Assembly: GCF_006491595.2 (NCBI RefSeq)
Contig: NZ_VEVQ02000003.1
Span: 186,001-250,000, forward strand
DNA: 64,000 bases
DNA from: Flavobacterium jejuense
Lineage (GTDB): Bacteria > Bacteroidota > Bacteroidia > Flavobacteriales > Flavobacteriaceae
Reading direction: 5' to 3'
Within the stretch, counting starts at the first letter, position 1. Each line of letters begins with the position of its first letter. Shown piece after piece: positions 37,822 to 47,126 of this stretch. Below the pieces are notes generated by a model. The model did no database searches, had not been told where the DNA came from, and worked only from the letters and a program-made list of their open reading frames with translations. A program made the translations under genes and the position numbers.

Positions 37822-37877
37822 ATATACTATTTAGTATATAATATATTATATTTGCGTAACACTACACATTGTGTAGT
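37822..37877 (+). promoter_or_regulatory. abiE promoter with two flanking inverted repeats
   Basis: A -7 box TATATTTG at 37847-37854 sits between two inverted repeats: ATATACTA-TT-TAGTATAT-type at 37822-37839 (8-base arms) and ACTACAC-ATT-GTGTAGT at 37861-37877 (7-base arms). The second lies at the predicted transcription start. AbiEi antitoxins are known to repress their own operon by binding inverted repeats near the promoter, so these are the likely operators. A direct copy of ATTTAGTAT also lies at 37797-37805. Confidence 0.6.
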
Positions 37878-37899
37878 AAATAGCAAACAAAATAAACTA

Positions 37900-38709
37900 G
37901 TGAAGATAGGAAATCAAACATATAATTATTTAGAAGAATATATAGACAGTGTAAGAGCTAAAGGAAGATATGCTTTCACACTTGAAGAACTAAAAGATAA
38001 ATTAGAGGTAACAGATAAAGCAATTCTTCAAAGCCTATATAGACTTAAAGTAAAAAATAAGATTGTTCAAATACGTAAAGGCTTCTATACTATACTCCCA
38101 GCAGAATATTCGAGATATGGTGTAATTCCAAGTAACATGTATCTAGATGACATGATGGTATCGCTAAAGAAAAACTATTATTTGGGTTTAATTTCTGCGG
38201 CTGCAATTCACGGAGCATCACATCAACAAACAATGGAAACATTCGTAATTACAGAGAAGCCAGCTTTACGAGATATTAAAAATAAAAAGCTAAAAATAAA
38301 TTTTTTAGTAAAAAATGAGTGGAACAAAGAAGATATTAAAAAAGTAAAAACGGAAGCCGGATATATAAATGTTTCTTCTCCAGAACTGACAGCTTTAGAT
38401 TTACTTTACTATGTTGAAAAACTAGGAATGAATCGTGTGATTACTATTTTAAAAGAATTAGTAGAAGTAATAAAACCAAGTTCATTAGCAAAAACAGCTA
38501 AAAACTATTCACAAATTGCAGCCGTTCAACGATTGGGTTATTTATTAGAATATGAACTTGAAAATGAAAAACTAAGTCAAGTTGTTTATAATACAATAGC
38601 AGATAAAAAAGGAGTAAACATACCCTTAATGCCAGGGAAGAATAAAAAAGGAATTACTAATACCAAATGGCGTATTATAAACAATATTAATATTGAGAGC
38701 GATTTATGA
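37900..38709 (+). CDS. abiEi: AbiEi-type antitoxin (type IV toxin-antitoxin)
   Basis: A 269-residue antitoxin and autorepressor. An N-terminal winged helix (FTLEELKDKLEVTDKAILQS, KNKIVQIRKGFYTILP) is followed by the AbiEi core (YYLGLISAAAIHGASHQQTM, SPELTALDLLYYVEKLG, AVQRLGYLLEYEL). Starts further up (a TTG at 37852) lie inside the promoter; the GTG at 37900 (VKIGNQTYNYLEEY) comes after the predicted transcript start and is chosen. Its stop overlaps the toxin start by four bases (ATGA), so the two are translated together. The pair gives abortive phage defence and stabilises the island. Confidence 0.85.
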   Translation: MKIGNQTYNYLEEYIDSVRAKGRYAFTLEELKDKLEVTDKAILQSLYRLKVKNKIVQIRKGFYTILPAEYSRYGVIPSNMYLDDMMVSLKKNYYLGLISAAAIHGASHQQTMETFVITEKPALRDIKNKKLKINFLVKNEWNKEDIKKVKTEAGYINVSSPELTALDLLYYVEKLGMNRVITILKELVEVIKPSSLAKTAKNYSQIAAVQRLGYLLEYELENEKLSQVVYNTIADKKGVNIPLMPGKNKKGITNTKWRIINNINIESDL

Positions 38710-39500
38710 TTCCAAGAAGATATATAGAAGAATGGCGTGAGTTTGCACCTTGGCCAGAGAACGGACAAATAGAACAAGATCTTATCATTGAAAGAGCAAT
38801 TGTAGAAATATTTGCCGACCCATTTTTAAATGAAAACCTAGCTTTTCGTGGTGGAACAGCCTTGCACAAACTATTTCTAAAGCCGCAAGCAAGATATTCA
38901 GAAGATATAGATTTAGTACAAATAAAAACAGGTCCAATAAAACCTATTTTATCAAGAATTAGAGAAGTCTTGGCCCCATTTTTAGGTACAAAAAGAAATA
39001 TAGAAACAAGCATACACAACAACACGGCAACCTATCGCTTTGAAACCGAAATACCACCGATAATACAAATGCGACTGAAAATTGAAATCAATTGTAGGGA
39101 ACATTTTACTGTGCTAGGATTACAACAAGTACCGTTTGAAGTAAATAATGGTTGGTTTTCTGGAAAATGCATGATTAACACCTATCATGTTGAAGAATTA
39201 TTAGGAACTAAATTAAGAGCATTATATCAAAGAAGGAAAGGAAGAGATTTATTCGATTTAAATGTAGCACTTTCAAATCTTGAAATTGATGAAGGTAAGT
39301 TAATCCAATGCTATAAGGAATACATCAATTTTTCTGATGGAGTAAATCCTACGAATAAAATGTTTGTAGCAAATATGGAAGAAAAAATGAAAGATGATGA
39401 ATTTCGAAAAGACATCTTTACGATACTTAGACCAGATATTGAGTATGATAATGATCTAGCGTATCAACGAATCAATGAAAAAATAATTAGTAAAATTTAA
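38706..39500 (+). CDS. abiEii: AbiEii-type nucleotidyltransferase toxin
   Basis: A 264-residue toxin of the AbiEii/AbiGii family, a nucleotidyltransferase-fold enzyme that blocks growth (members modify tRNA acceptor ends). Motifs: FRGGTALHKLF (Gly-Gly-Thr about 49-51), RYSEDIDLV with the metal-binding Asp pair (67, 69), KIEINCRE, and a C-terminal TKLRALYQRRKGRDLFDL. All expected catalytic residues look intact. Overlaps the antitoxin gene by four bases. Confidence 0.88.
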   Translation: MIPRRYIEEWREFAPWPENGQIEQDLIIERAIVEIFADPFLNENLAFRGGTALHKLFLKPQARYSEDIDLVQIKTGPIKPILSRIREVLAPFLGTKRNIETSIHNNTATYRFETEIPPIIQMRLKIEINCREHFTVLGLQQVPFEVNNGWFSGKCMINTYHVEELLGTKLRALYQRRKGRDLFDLNVALSNLEIDEGKLIQCYKEYINFSDGVNPTNKMFVANMEEKMKDDEFRKDIFTILRPDIEYDNDLAYQRINEKIISKI

Positions 39501-39572
39501 TAATCATCTCAGTAGTAGCCTTAACTACTAGTTTAAATCGTATAATTTCTAAAATCATTTAGAGGATTAAAA

Positions 39573-41351
39573 ATGAAAGAACTACAAGAACAATATAATT
39601 TACCCACAGGATGGTCAGTTGCTACAATTGAGGAATTGATTGATGGGAAGGATGGTATATTCAAAGACGGTGATTGGATTGAAACTAAAGACCAAAACCC
39701 AGATGGAGAAGTTAGATTAATTCAACTAGCAGATATAGGGGATGGTTTTTTCAGAAATCGTTCCGATAGATACATGACCAAAGAAAGAGCTTTGGAGCTT
39801 AATTGTACATTTTTAAAGAAGGGTGATATCTTAGTAGCTAGAATGCCAGATCCATTAGGAAGAGCTTGTGTTTTCCCTTATACTGATGAAGAAAAATATG
39901 TTACAGTTGTTGATGTAGCCATAATAAGAACTGGACAAAATGGAGTAGATAGCCGCTATCTTACTCATTTTATAAACTCCCCACAAATAAGAAAGCAAAT
40001 AGAAAAAATGCAAACTGGTACCACCAGAAAAAGAATATCTAGAGGAAATTTGTCAACTATAAAAATTCCTGTTCCTCCATTAAATGAACAAATTAGAATT
40101 GCATTAAAAATTGATGAACTTTTTAGTGCTTTAGATAATGAAATATTAAACCTTAAACTTACACAAAATAAACTTAAAGTATATAGACAAACTTTGCTGA
40201 AACATGCGTTTAATGGAAAATTAACAGAATCTTTAAGAAAAGAAAATAAATCAGAATCAGCTGAAAATCTATTACAACTTATTGAAAGTGAACGTAAAAA
40301 TCGTTATAAAGAAGAGCTGGAAAAATGGAAAATTTTAATTAATGATTTGAAAAAAAATGAGAAAAAACCAAAAAAACCAAAACTAGAAAAACAAATAAAT
40401 GTTACTAAAGATGATTATAGTTTTTTTAATAAAATTCCAAAAAATTGGAAATTAACCAAGGTAGCTAATATATCTTTTGTTGGGACAGGTACAACTCCAT
40501 TAAAAAGTAATTCAGATTATTACAAAAATGGAAATATTCCATGGGTAACTAGTGGTGCATTAAATAATTGGATGATTAATAAACCATCAGATTATGTCAC
40601 AGAAAGGGCCATCAAAGAGACAAATCTTAAAATATATCCTCAAAAAACACTTCTAGTTGCATTATACGGAGAAGGGAAAACACGTGGTAAATGTTCTGAA
40701 CTTGCTTTCGATTCAACAATTAACCAGGCTATTGCAGCAATTGTTCAAAGAGGTAGTGAAGAAAAATTAAGAAAATATTTAAAGTTTTATTTTACTAAAA
40801 ATTATACAGAGTTAAGAGAGCAAGCGGTTGGTGGAGCTCAACCAAATTTAAATCTTGGAATAATTGAAAACACAATTGTCCCTATACCTTCAACTGAGGA
40901 AGAAATTAATTTTATTACTGATGAAATGGATTCACAATTTTCAATAATTGAAAATCTTGAAAAAACTATTCAGAATACAATTTTTAAGAGCAATATTATA
41001 AAAAAATCAATTTTAAGAAAATCAATTTACGGTAAATTAGTTGAACAAGATTTTAATGATGTTGAAGCAACGGAATTATTAAAAATAATTAGTGTTGAAA
41101 AGAAAAAAATCTTAGAAGAGCAAAAAAAAGAAAAGAAAAAAACACCCAAAAAAAGAGAGAAGATGAAAAAGGGATTAAGTATTGAAGAGGTTCTTGAAGC
41201 TTCAGATAAGCCTATGCTTTCAACAGATGTTTGGAAACAAAGTAAGCATAAAAATAATATTGAAGATTTTTATAAAGAGTTAAAAGATATTCAAAGCAAG
41301 GTCAAAGAAGTTAAAAAGGATAGTCAATCATTATTATCTTTAATAAAATGA
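39573..41351 (+). CDS. hsdS: Type I restriction-modification specificity subunit (HsdS)
   Basis: A 592-residue S subunit that sets the DNA target of the type I methyltransferase. Two target-recognition domains: the first about 10-195 (LPTGWSVATIEELI ... ISRGNLSTIKIPVPPLNEQ), the second about 285-465 (IPKNWKLTKVANISF ... GAQPNLNLGIIENTIVPIPS), each followed by a long conserved helix. The last 100 residues form a Lys/Glu-rich helix and LSTDVWKQSKHKNNIEDFYK, longer than the usual 400-450 residue subunit. It opens a six-gene operon: its stop overlaps ptuA by four bases, and its hsdM partner lies three genes downstream. Confidence 0.93.
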   Translation: MKELQEQYNLPTGWSVATIEELIDGKDGIFKDGDWIETKDQNPDGEVRLIQLADIGDGFFRNRSDRYMTKERALELNCTFLKKGDILVARMPDPLGRACVFPYTDEEKYVTVVDVAIIRTGQNGVDSRYLTHFINSPQIRKQIEKMQTGTTRKRISRGNLSTIKIPVPPLNEQIRIALKIDELFSALDNEILNLKLTQNKLKVYRQTLLKHAFNGKLTESLRKENKSESAENLLQLIESERKNRYKEELEKWKILINDLKKNEKKPKKPKLEKQINVTKDDYSFFNKIPKNWKLTKVANISFVGTGTTPLKSNSDYYKNGNIPWVTSGALNNWMINKPSDYVTERAIKETNLKIYPQKTLLVALYGEGKTRGKCSELAFDSTINQAIAAIVQRGSEEKLRKYLKFYFTKNYTELREQAVGGAQPNLNLGIIENTIVPIPSTEEEINFITDEMDSQFSIIENLEKTIQNTIFKSNIIKKSILRKSIYGKLVEQDFNDVEATELLKIISVEKKKILEEQKKEKKKTPKKREKMKKGLSIEEVLEASDKPMLSTDVWKQSKHKNNIEDFYKELKDIQSKVKEVKKDSQSLLSLIK

Positions 41352-42940
41352 GAATAGACAAAGTACACATAAAATCACGTTTTAAGAATCTTGAAGATTT
41401 TACTATAGATATAGATGAAAATGCTTGGGAAACAGTTTTACTTGGTCTTAATGCTACAGGTAAATCAAATTTTCTTGAAGCTATTGTAATTGTTTTTCGA
41501 GATTTAGATCTTATTTATAACTATAATAAAAAAATAAAAAGTCCTTTTGAATTTTATATTAAATATGAATGCAGAAATAATCATATAGAAATAACTTATG
41601 AGAATGAGAAATATAATTTTATTGTAAATGGGAAATCAGTTACAACTGAATTCACAAAAAGTATTGATTATTATTTACCTAAGCATATTTTCGTTTATTA
41701 TTCTGGGATTAGTGACAGATTAGCAGATTTATATATTCCTCATCAAAAACTTTATTATGAAGAGATTATAAAAAAAGATGCTGAAATTACAAAATTTGAT
41801 ACTATAAGGAGAATATTTCTTGCACAAAATATTCATGCAAATTTTGCACTTATAGCATTTTTTATGTTCCAAGATGAGCAAAGTGAAGATGATGAGACGA
41901 TTAATTTTTTAAAAGAGGAGTTAAAAATAAATGATTTTGGCTCAGCACTTTTTATGCTTAAACAGCCTATTTGGGCAAAATCAAGGAAAAACAAAAATTC
42001 TCTTTTATGGGGAGCAAAAGGACTTGTTAAAAATTTACTTGAAGAATTATTGAAATTTTCTTATGCACCAATACAATATAAAGAACGTATTGAAGTGTCT
42101 TATAAAAAGGCTGAGACACAAGATAGGTTATATTTGTATTTAAAGGATAAAAAAACATTCTTGGATTTAATTGAATACAAGTACAAAAACAAGATTGAAT
42201 TATTTAACGCTCTTGAAAGTATTCATATATCAGATATGTTACATGACGTAAAAATTAAAGTTCAAAAAGAAGGAGTTAATGGTGAACTATCAATGTCTGA
42301 GTTAAGCGAAGGTGAAAAACAGTTGCTTTCAGTTTTAGGACTATTGAAATTTACAAATGATGAAGAATCACTTATTTTATTAGATGAACCAGACACACAT
42401 TTAAACCCAATGTGGAAATGGAAATTTTTAGATTATCTAGATAAAGTTGTAAAGCGTAAAGAGAATACTCAAATTATATTTTGTTCACATGACCCATTAG
42501 TTATTGGAAATTTAAAAAAGAATCAAGTACAAATTTTTAAAAAAAATAAAGAAGGAAAAACAGAAGCTTTTAATCCTAATATTAGCCCAAGAGAAATGAG
42601 CGTTTCAAAAATATTAACAAGTGAATTGTTTGGTATACCATCTTTAATGAGTAAAAAATTAGAAGATTTATTAAATCAAAAGAGATATTTTCAAGCTAAA
42701 ATATCTCAAGGACTTCTGCAAGAAGATGAAAAAATCCAATTTGAAAGATTAATAAAATATTTTGATAGTATCGGATTTAATGATGAAACAGTTGATAGTA
42801 GATATAATCAATATCTTAAGCTGACTAGTAACTATGAAGAATTTATTAACAGGAAATATACCAAAGATGAAGCTGCAGAACTTGATAAAATTGCGAAAGA
42901 AGTCCTTGAAGAAATTTTAAAAGAAGAAAAAGAAAAATGA
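41348..42940 (+). CDS. ptuA: Septu-like ATPase PtuA
   Basis: A 530-residue SMC/OLD-type ATPase. Walker A GLNATGKSN (33-41), a coiled/helical insert (about 130-290), ABC-like signature LSEGEKQLLSVLGLL (from 319), Walker B LILLDEPDTHLNP (342 on) and H-loop FCSHDP (His381). With the HNH protein encoded next it matches the two-gene Septu anti-phage system, in which the ATPase controls the nuclease. It overlaps hsdS upstream and ptuB downstream by four bases each (ATGA). A general RecF-like ATPase is the only alternative, but the HNH partner argues for Septu. Confidence 0.85.
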   Translation: MRIDKVHIKSRFKNLEDFTIDIDENAWETVLLGLNATGKSNFLEAIVIVFRDLDLIYNYNKKIKSPFEFYIKYECRNNHIEITYENEKYNFIVNGKSVTTEFTKSIDYYLPKHIFVYYSGISDRLADLYIPHQKLYYEEIIKKDAEITKFDTIRRIFLAQNIHANFALIAFFMFQDEQSEDDETINFLKEELKINDFGSALFMLKQPIWAKSRKNKNSLLWGAKGLVKNLLEELLKFSYAPIQYKERIEVSYKKAETQDRLYLYLKDKKTFLDLIEYKYKNKIELFNALESIHISDMLHDVKIKVQKEGVNGELSMSELSEGEKQLLSVLGLLKFTNDEESLILLDEPDTHLNPMWKWKFLDYLDKVVKRKENTQIIFCSHDPLVIGNLKKNQVQIFKKNKEGKTEAFNPNISPREMSVSKILTSELFGIPSLMSKKLEDLLNQKRYFQAKISQGLLQEDEKIQFERLIKYFDSIGFNDETVDSRYNQYLKLTSNYEEFINRKYTKDEAAELDKIAKEVLEEILKEEKEK

Positions 42941-43830
42941 GATATATTGATAGAAATAAATTCAGGGAAAAAGTTGAAACATTTGGTTGGGAAGTAGTTA
43001 GACAAGCCCAAATAAATGCAATGGAAGGTTTTAATCTATTGCAAAAAAAGAATCATATTAATAATAATCCATTGTGGAATCAACTTCAACCAATTATGTT
43101 GACATTATCAAATAATAAATGCTGGTATTCTGAAGCTCCGATTGGAAATAGTGATTTTGAAGTTGATCATTTTCGACCAAAAGGTAAATCAAAACAAAAA
43201 AATGATTTTAAAGATCCAAATAGCAAATCAACAATACTAAAAGAAAATGGTTATTGGTGGTTAGCGTACGAATGGAGTAATTATAGATTATCAGGGGGGC
43301 TAGCTAATAAGATTAGAAGAGATAGGCTTGGAGATTGTGAAGAGACTCATGGTAAAGGTGATTATTTTCCATTGGATTGTAATGATGTGGGTAGAATAGC
43401 TGATGATGAAGAAAATATTAATTGTGAAATTCCAATTTTGTTAGATCCATTTAGTCAAGAAGACGTAAGCTTATTAGCGTTTGATTCTAATGGTGAAGCA
43501 ATAAGTGCAGGATTAAATGATTATGAGAATGAAAGGGTATTACAATCAATTTTTTATTATCATCTTGATTTAGAACAACTAAACAAAGAAAGGTTAATGT
43601 GTTGGAAAGATTGTGAAAGAGAAATACTTGAAATCAAAGAATTAATTGATTCAGCACCAGATGAAAGAGCAAGAAGATTAGCTGTTGCATCTTGTTTTAG
43701 AAGATTAATGGATTATGTGAAAAATCCTGATAGACCATATAGTTCAACAGTTAAATCTTGTGTAAGATTTTATTCTAAACTCGAAGGATTTAATTGGTTG
43801 GATAGATTTGTCACAACAATTTTAATATAA
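42937..43830 (+). CDS. ptuB: Septu-like HNH nuclease PtuB
   Basis: A 297-residue HNH nuclease. The motif reads CWYSEAPIGNSDFEVDHFRP (Cys62 to Pro81), the form typical of PtuB, where the first Cys pair is CxxC-like; here the second Cys is replaced by Ser (CWYS), which may weaken a zinc site. A downstream GYWWLAYEWSNYRLSGGLAN and DYFPLDC continue the family pattern. Partner of the upstream ATPase; in Septu the pair restricts phage DNA. Followed after 6 bases by the 603-residue protein. Confidence 0.85.
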   Translation: MRYIDRNKFREKVETFGWEVVRQAQINAMEGFNLLQKKNHINNNPLWNQLQPIMLTLSNNKCWYSEAPIGNSDFEVDHFRPKGKSKQKNDFKDPNSKSTILKENGYWWLAYEWSNYRLSGGLANKIRRDRLGDCEETHGKGDYFPLDCNDVGRIADDEENINCEIPILLDPFSQEDVSLLAFDSNGEAISAGLNDYENERVLQSIFYYHLDLEQLNKERLMCWKDCEREILEIKELIDSAPDERARRLAVASCFRRLMDYVKNPDRPYSSTVKSCVRFYSKLEGFNWLDRFVTTILI

Positions 43831-43836
43831 ATCAAG

Positions 43837-45648
43837 ATGATTTTGGATGTTATAACTAAAAATCATATTATTAAATCTGCATCAATAATTGATAAACAAG
43901 GTATTCCTAAAAATTTTGTTTGGAGTCAATATTATGTCATAGTAAATAATAAAGAATATCAGTTCAAATATTTAATTAGATTAGCATATCAATTAGCTAC
44001 TAATGAAGAACTTGACTTCCAATCAAACAATACAATAAGAAAATATATTGAAGATTTAGGTTTTGAAATTAAATACTATCAAGGAGGGTATAACTTTTTT
44101 ACAAAAGAAGAATTAGCATTTTACAACTCAATCGTTAATACAGACTATAGAAAAGCTAATTCCGAACATAAATATTATGGACAAAAATTATATCCAATAA
44201 TTGCAAAAGCCAAATATTGGGCAGAAGAATTGTTAATTGATGACTTTAAACTTCGCAAGGATGGTAATTGGCTAAATGGTCATGTAGCTAAAATAAAACC
44301 TTATTTCTGGCCAAGAATTTACAGTGGTGAGGATAAAGACATTTTTTTTAATGTCGAGGTTAATGGATCTAATAAATTTATTGGGTACAAACTTGATGGT
44401 TATTTTGAAACTACTAAGAGACTGCCAGATTATAAAATTAAATTATTACAAGAATATAAGGAAATAGTAAATTGGAGTTGGCCAAAAATTTCATTTGATA
44501 ATATAGATGAATATAATTGGGATAAGCTTATTGAGGAGAGTAAAGCATACATAAATAAACATTTATCTAATCATAATCATTTAAAGAGAATTTTGTCTAA
44601 AGAATCTAAAATCTGTAGAATAACATGGAATAATAATGGTTGGATAAAGCCATCTGGTCTTTCAGGAAAATCAAAACACCCTAGTTTTGAAAAAGAGAAT
44701 GGATTTGGGCACGAGGAATGGCTTTTTGATGGAAATAAAATAATTGATGGTTATAAATATGGATTTCTGGAGCCTATCCATAAATTTAGAACTAAATATC
44801 AAGCGAAACTTTTTGACCTTTTATTATATACTAGAGATTCTGATTCAAATCAAAACTATTGGGTAACAACACTAAAAGATGTAGAAGTTATTAATACTGA
44901 AGAATCTGAAAAAGTATTAGTTCATTACAAAAATGAAGGTTGGTATGATGAAATGAAATCAGATTTATATAATCTTAGTTTAGATTCAAAACAGTTAGAC
45001 ACATGGATTGACGAAGGAGCGCAGCAGTTATTTAATATTAAATTTAAAGCATCACAAATAAATGAAATACCTAATGATTTAATTTTAGTAGAAAATCCTA
45101 ATGAAATTCCATCGAGTAGATATTTATTAATGGATTTTAAAAATGATGTAACAGAAAAAATTAAAGAAAACATCAAAACTAAATTTTCATTTTATAATTC
45201 AGGTAGTGAGGAAGCAGAACTTGAATCAAAAGGAAAAAGAAAGAGAAATAGAAAAGATATTGAATTAGAATTTAAACATAACCTTCTACAAAAAAAATTC
45301 CTACAATTTTTACAAAACAAATATGGTAAAAATGCCGTTAAAAGAGAATGTACAGCTTATGGAGCTTCGCGAATTGATATAACCAGAAAAACAAATACAG
45401 GTTTTGTTTTTTATGAAATAAAAACATATAATAGCTTGCGTTCTTCAATTAGAGAAGGTTTAGGGCAATTACTAGAGTATTGCTTATATCCTAATGTAAA
45501 TGAAGCGGAAAGCATTGTGTTAGTTTCCCATGTAGAACCATCCACAGAATTAAAAGAATACTTAATTCACATTAAAAAATTTATTAACCTTCCTTTTTCT
45601 TATATTCATTTTGATTTAGATAAAGAAAAAATAATTTCAGAAATATAA
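43837..45648 (+). CDS. Large PD-(D/E)XK nuclease-like protein, possible modification-dependent restriction factor
   Basis: A 603-residue protein not assigned to a named family. Residues 1-80 (SIIDKQGIPKNFVWSQYYVI, NNKEYQFKYLIRLAYQL, YIEDLGFEI) resemble, from memory, an N-terminal module seen before HNH or McrA-like nucleases. Residues 280-350 hold NGFGHEEWLFDG and KYGFLEPIHKF with YWVTTLKDVEVI, which I suspect is a PUA/EVE-like base-reading fold. The C-terminus has a PD-(D/E)XK core: Asp514 in SRIDITR, E527-I-K529, and GLGQLLEYCLY helix, the standard arrangement for a restriction-type nuclease. A Lys/Arg-rich linker (465-475) separates the halves. It sits between ptuB and hsdM with gaps of 6 and 4 bases. 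Confidence 0.7.
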   Translation: MILDVITKNHIIKSASIIDKQGIPKNFVWSQYYVIVNNKEYQFKYLIRLAYQLATNEELDFQSNNTIRKYIEDLGFEIKYYQGGYNFFTKEELAFYNSIVNTDYRKANSEHKYYGQKLYPIIAKAKYWAEELLIDDFKLRKDGNWLNGHVAKIKPYFWPRIYSGEDKDIFFNVEVNGSNKFIGYKLDGYFETTKRLPDYKIKLLQEYKEIVNWSWPKISFDNIDEYNWDKLIEESKAYINKHLSNHNHLKRILSKESKICRITWNNNGWIKPSGLSGKSKHPSFEKENGFGHEEWLFDGNKIIDGYKYGFLEPIHKFRTKYQAKLFDLLLYTRDSDSNQNYWVTTLKDVEVINTEESEKVLVHYKNEGWYDEMKSDLYNLSLDSKQLDTWIDEGAQQLFNIKFKASQINEIPNDLILVENPNEIPSSRYLLMDFKNDVTEKIKENIKTKFSFYNSGSEEAELESKGKRKRNRKDIELEFKHNLLQKKFLQFLQNKYGKNAVKRECTAYGASRIDITRKTNTGFVFYEIKTYNSLRSSIREGLGQLLEYCLYPNVNEAESIVLVSHVEPSTELKEYLIHIKKFINLPFSYIHFDLDKEKIISEI

Positions 45649-45652
45649 AAAT

Positions 45653-47113
45653 ATGTCAACAAATAATTTAATAACTAAAATTTGGTCATTCTGTGATACA
45701 TTACGAGATGACGGTTTAGGATACAATGATTATCTTGAACAGCTAACCTATTTACTTTTCCTTAAAATGGCTGATGAGAATACAACAAAGTATAATCTAC
45801 CTGCAATATGTGACTGGAAAAAATTAGTAGAAAATTCAAGGGGTGAATTGCTTGAACAATATGAAGAAATATTAAAAACATTGGCTGAATCTGGTGGTAT
45901 GCTTGAAAAAATATTTGCTGGTGCTCAAAATAAAATTCATGATTCCGTAAAGCTTAAAAAATTATTACTCTTAATTGACGAAGAAAATTGGTCATCTACA
46001 AATGCAGATATTAAAGGGGAAATCTATGAATCATTACTTCAAAAAAATGCAGAAAATAGCGGTGCTGGTCAGTATTTTACACCAAGACCAGTTATACAGG
46101 CAATGGTCGAATGTATAAAGCCTTTACCTATGGAAACAATTGCTGATCCATCATGCGGTACAGGAGGTTTCTTCTTAGGTGCCCTAAACTATATACGTGA
46201 AAATAATAAGTTAACAGAGGATAAAGAAAATTTTCTAAAATTTGAAACATTTCATGGTTGGGAAATAGAAAAGGCAACGGCGAGGTTATGTTTAATGAAT
46301 CTATATTTACATGGAATTGGAGACTTAAAAAAAACACCCGATATACAAGTTTCTGACAGCTTAAATCCGCAAAAAGTTGGTAAAGAAATTCCAAGAGTAA
46401 AAATTGTTCTTGCAAATCCACCTTTTGGTAGAAGTAGTAGCGATATACCAACAATAGACAAGAACCAAGCACAAAAAGATGGATATTTTTTACGTGAAGA
46501 TTTTTGGGTTACAACCGGTAATAAACAATTAGCTTTTCTTCAGCATATTGTATCAATGTTAGAAGAAAACGGTAGAGCTGCAGTAGTATTGCCTGATAGT
46601 GTTCTTTTTGAAGGAGGAGCAGGTGAAATTATTCGAAAAAAAATGCTTGATGAGGTTAATTTACATACAATATTAAGATTACCAACAGGAATTTTTTATG
46701 CTCAAGGCGTCAAATCAAATGTTTTATTTTTTGAAAAAAAGAAAAATGTAAAAAAGAATGGAACATCTGAAGTTTGGTTTTATGATTATAGAACCAATAT
46801 TCATCATACTCCAAAAAACAATCAAATTGCGTTTAAACATTTGAAAGAATTTATTGATTGTTATAATATTGGTTCAGAAAATAAACGTTCCGAGACATGG
46901 TCAACTGAAAATACAAAAGGGCGTTGGAGAAAATATTCTTATGATGAAATTATTGAGAGAGATAAAACTAATTTAGATATTTTTTGGCTGAAAGATGATA
47001 GTTTGATAGATATAGAAAATTTACCAGAACCAGAAATGTTATTAGAAGATATTATTGAAAATATTGAAAGTACTTTAGCAAATTTTAAAACCATTAAAGA
47101 TTCTTTGATTTAA
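45653..47113 (+). CDS. hsdM: Type I restriction-modification methyltransferase subunit (HsdM)
   Basis: A 486-residue N6-adenine methyltransferase subunit. An N-terminal helical domain (GLGYNDYLEQLTYLLFLKMA) precedes AGQYFTPRPVIQAMVE, the SAM motif ADPSCGTGGFFLGAL, and the catalytic motif IV ANPPFGRSSSD. PDSVLFEGGAGEIIRKKM and LRLPTGIFYAQGVKSNVLFF are typical of the family. With HsdS it should methylate the target on both strands. It lies 4 bases after the 603-residue gene. There is no hsdR helicase-nuclease in the window. Confidence 0.94.
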   Translation: MSTNNLITKIWSFCDTLRDDGLGYNDYLEQLTYLLFLKMADENTTKYNLPAICDWKKLVENSRGELLEQYEEILKTLAESGGMLEKIFAGAQNKIHDSVKLKKLLLLIDEENWSSTNADIKGEIYESLLQKNAENSGAGQYFTPRPVIQAMVECIKPLPMETIADPSCGTGGFFLGALNYIRENNKLTEDKENFLKFETFHGWEIEKATARLCLMNLYLHGIGDLKKTPDIQVSDSLNPQKVGKEIPRVKIVLANPPFGRSSSDIPTIDKNQAQKDGYFLREDFWVTTGNKQLAFLQHIVSMLEENGRAAVVLPDSVLFEGGAGEIIRKKMLDEVNLHTILRLPTGIFYAQGVKSNVLFFEKKKNVKKNGTSEVWFYDYRTNIHHTPKNNQIAFKHLKEFIDCYNIGSENKRSETWSTENTKGRWRKYSYDEIIERDKTNLDIFWLKDDSLIDIENLPEPEMLLEDIIENIESTLANFKTIKDSLI

Positions 47114-47126
47114 ATAGTAATTCAAA

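Noticed and set aside
38687..39025. Minus-strand open frame across abiEii
   Set aside because: It is the shadow of a well-supported gene and has no family-like sequence.
41348..43830. Retron-type association of the Septu-like ATPase and HNH pair
   Set aside because: Some retrons use PtuA/PtuB-like effectors, but no reverse transcriptase gene or msr/msd-like structure is present nearby.
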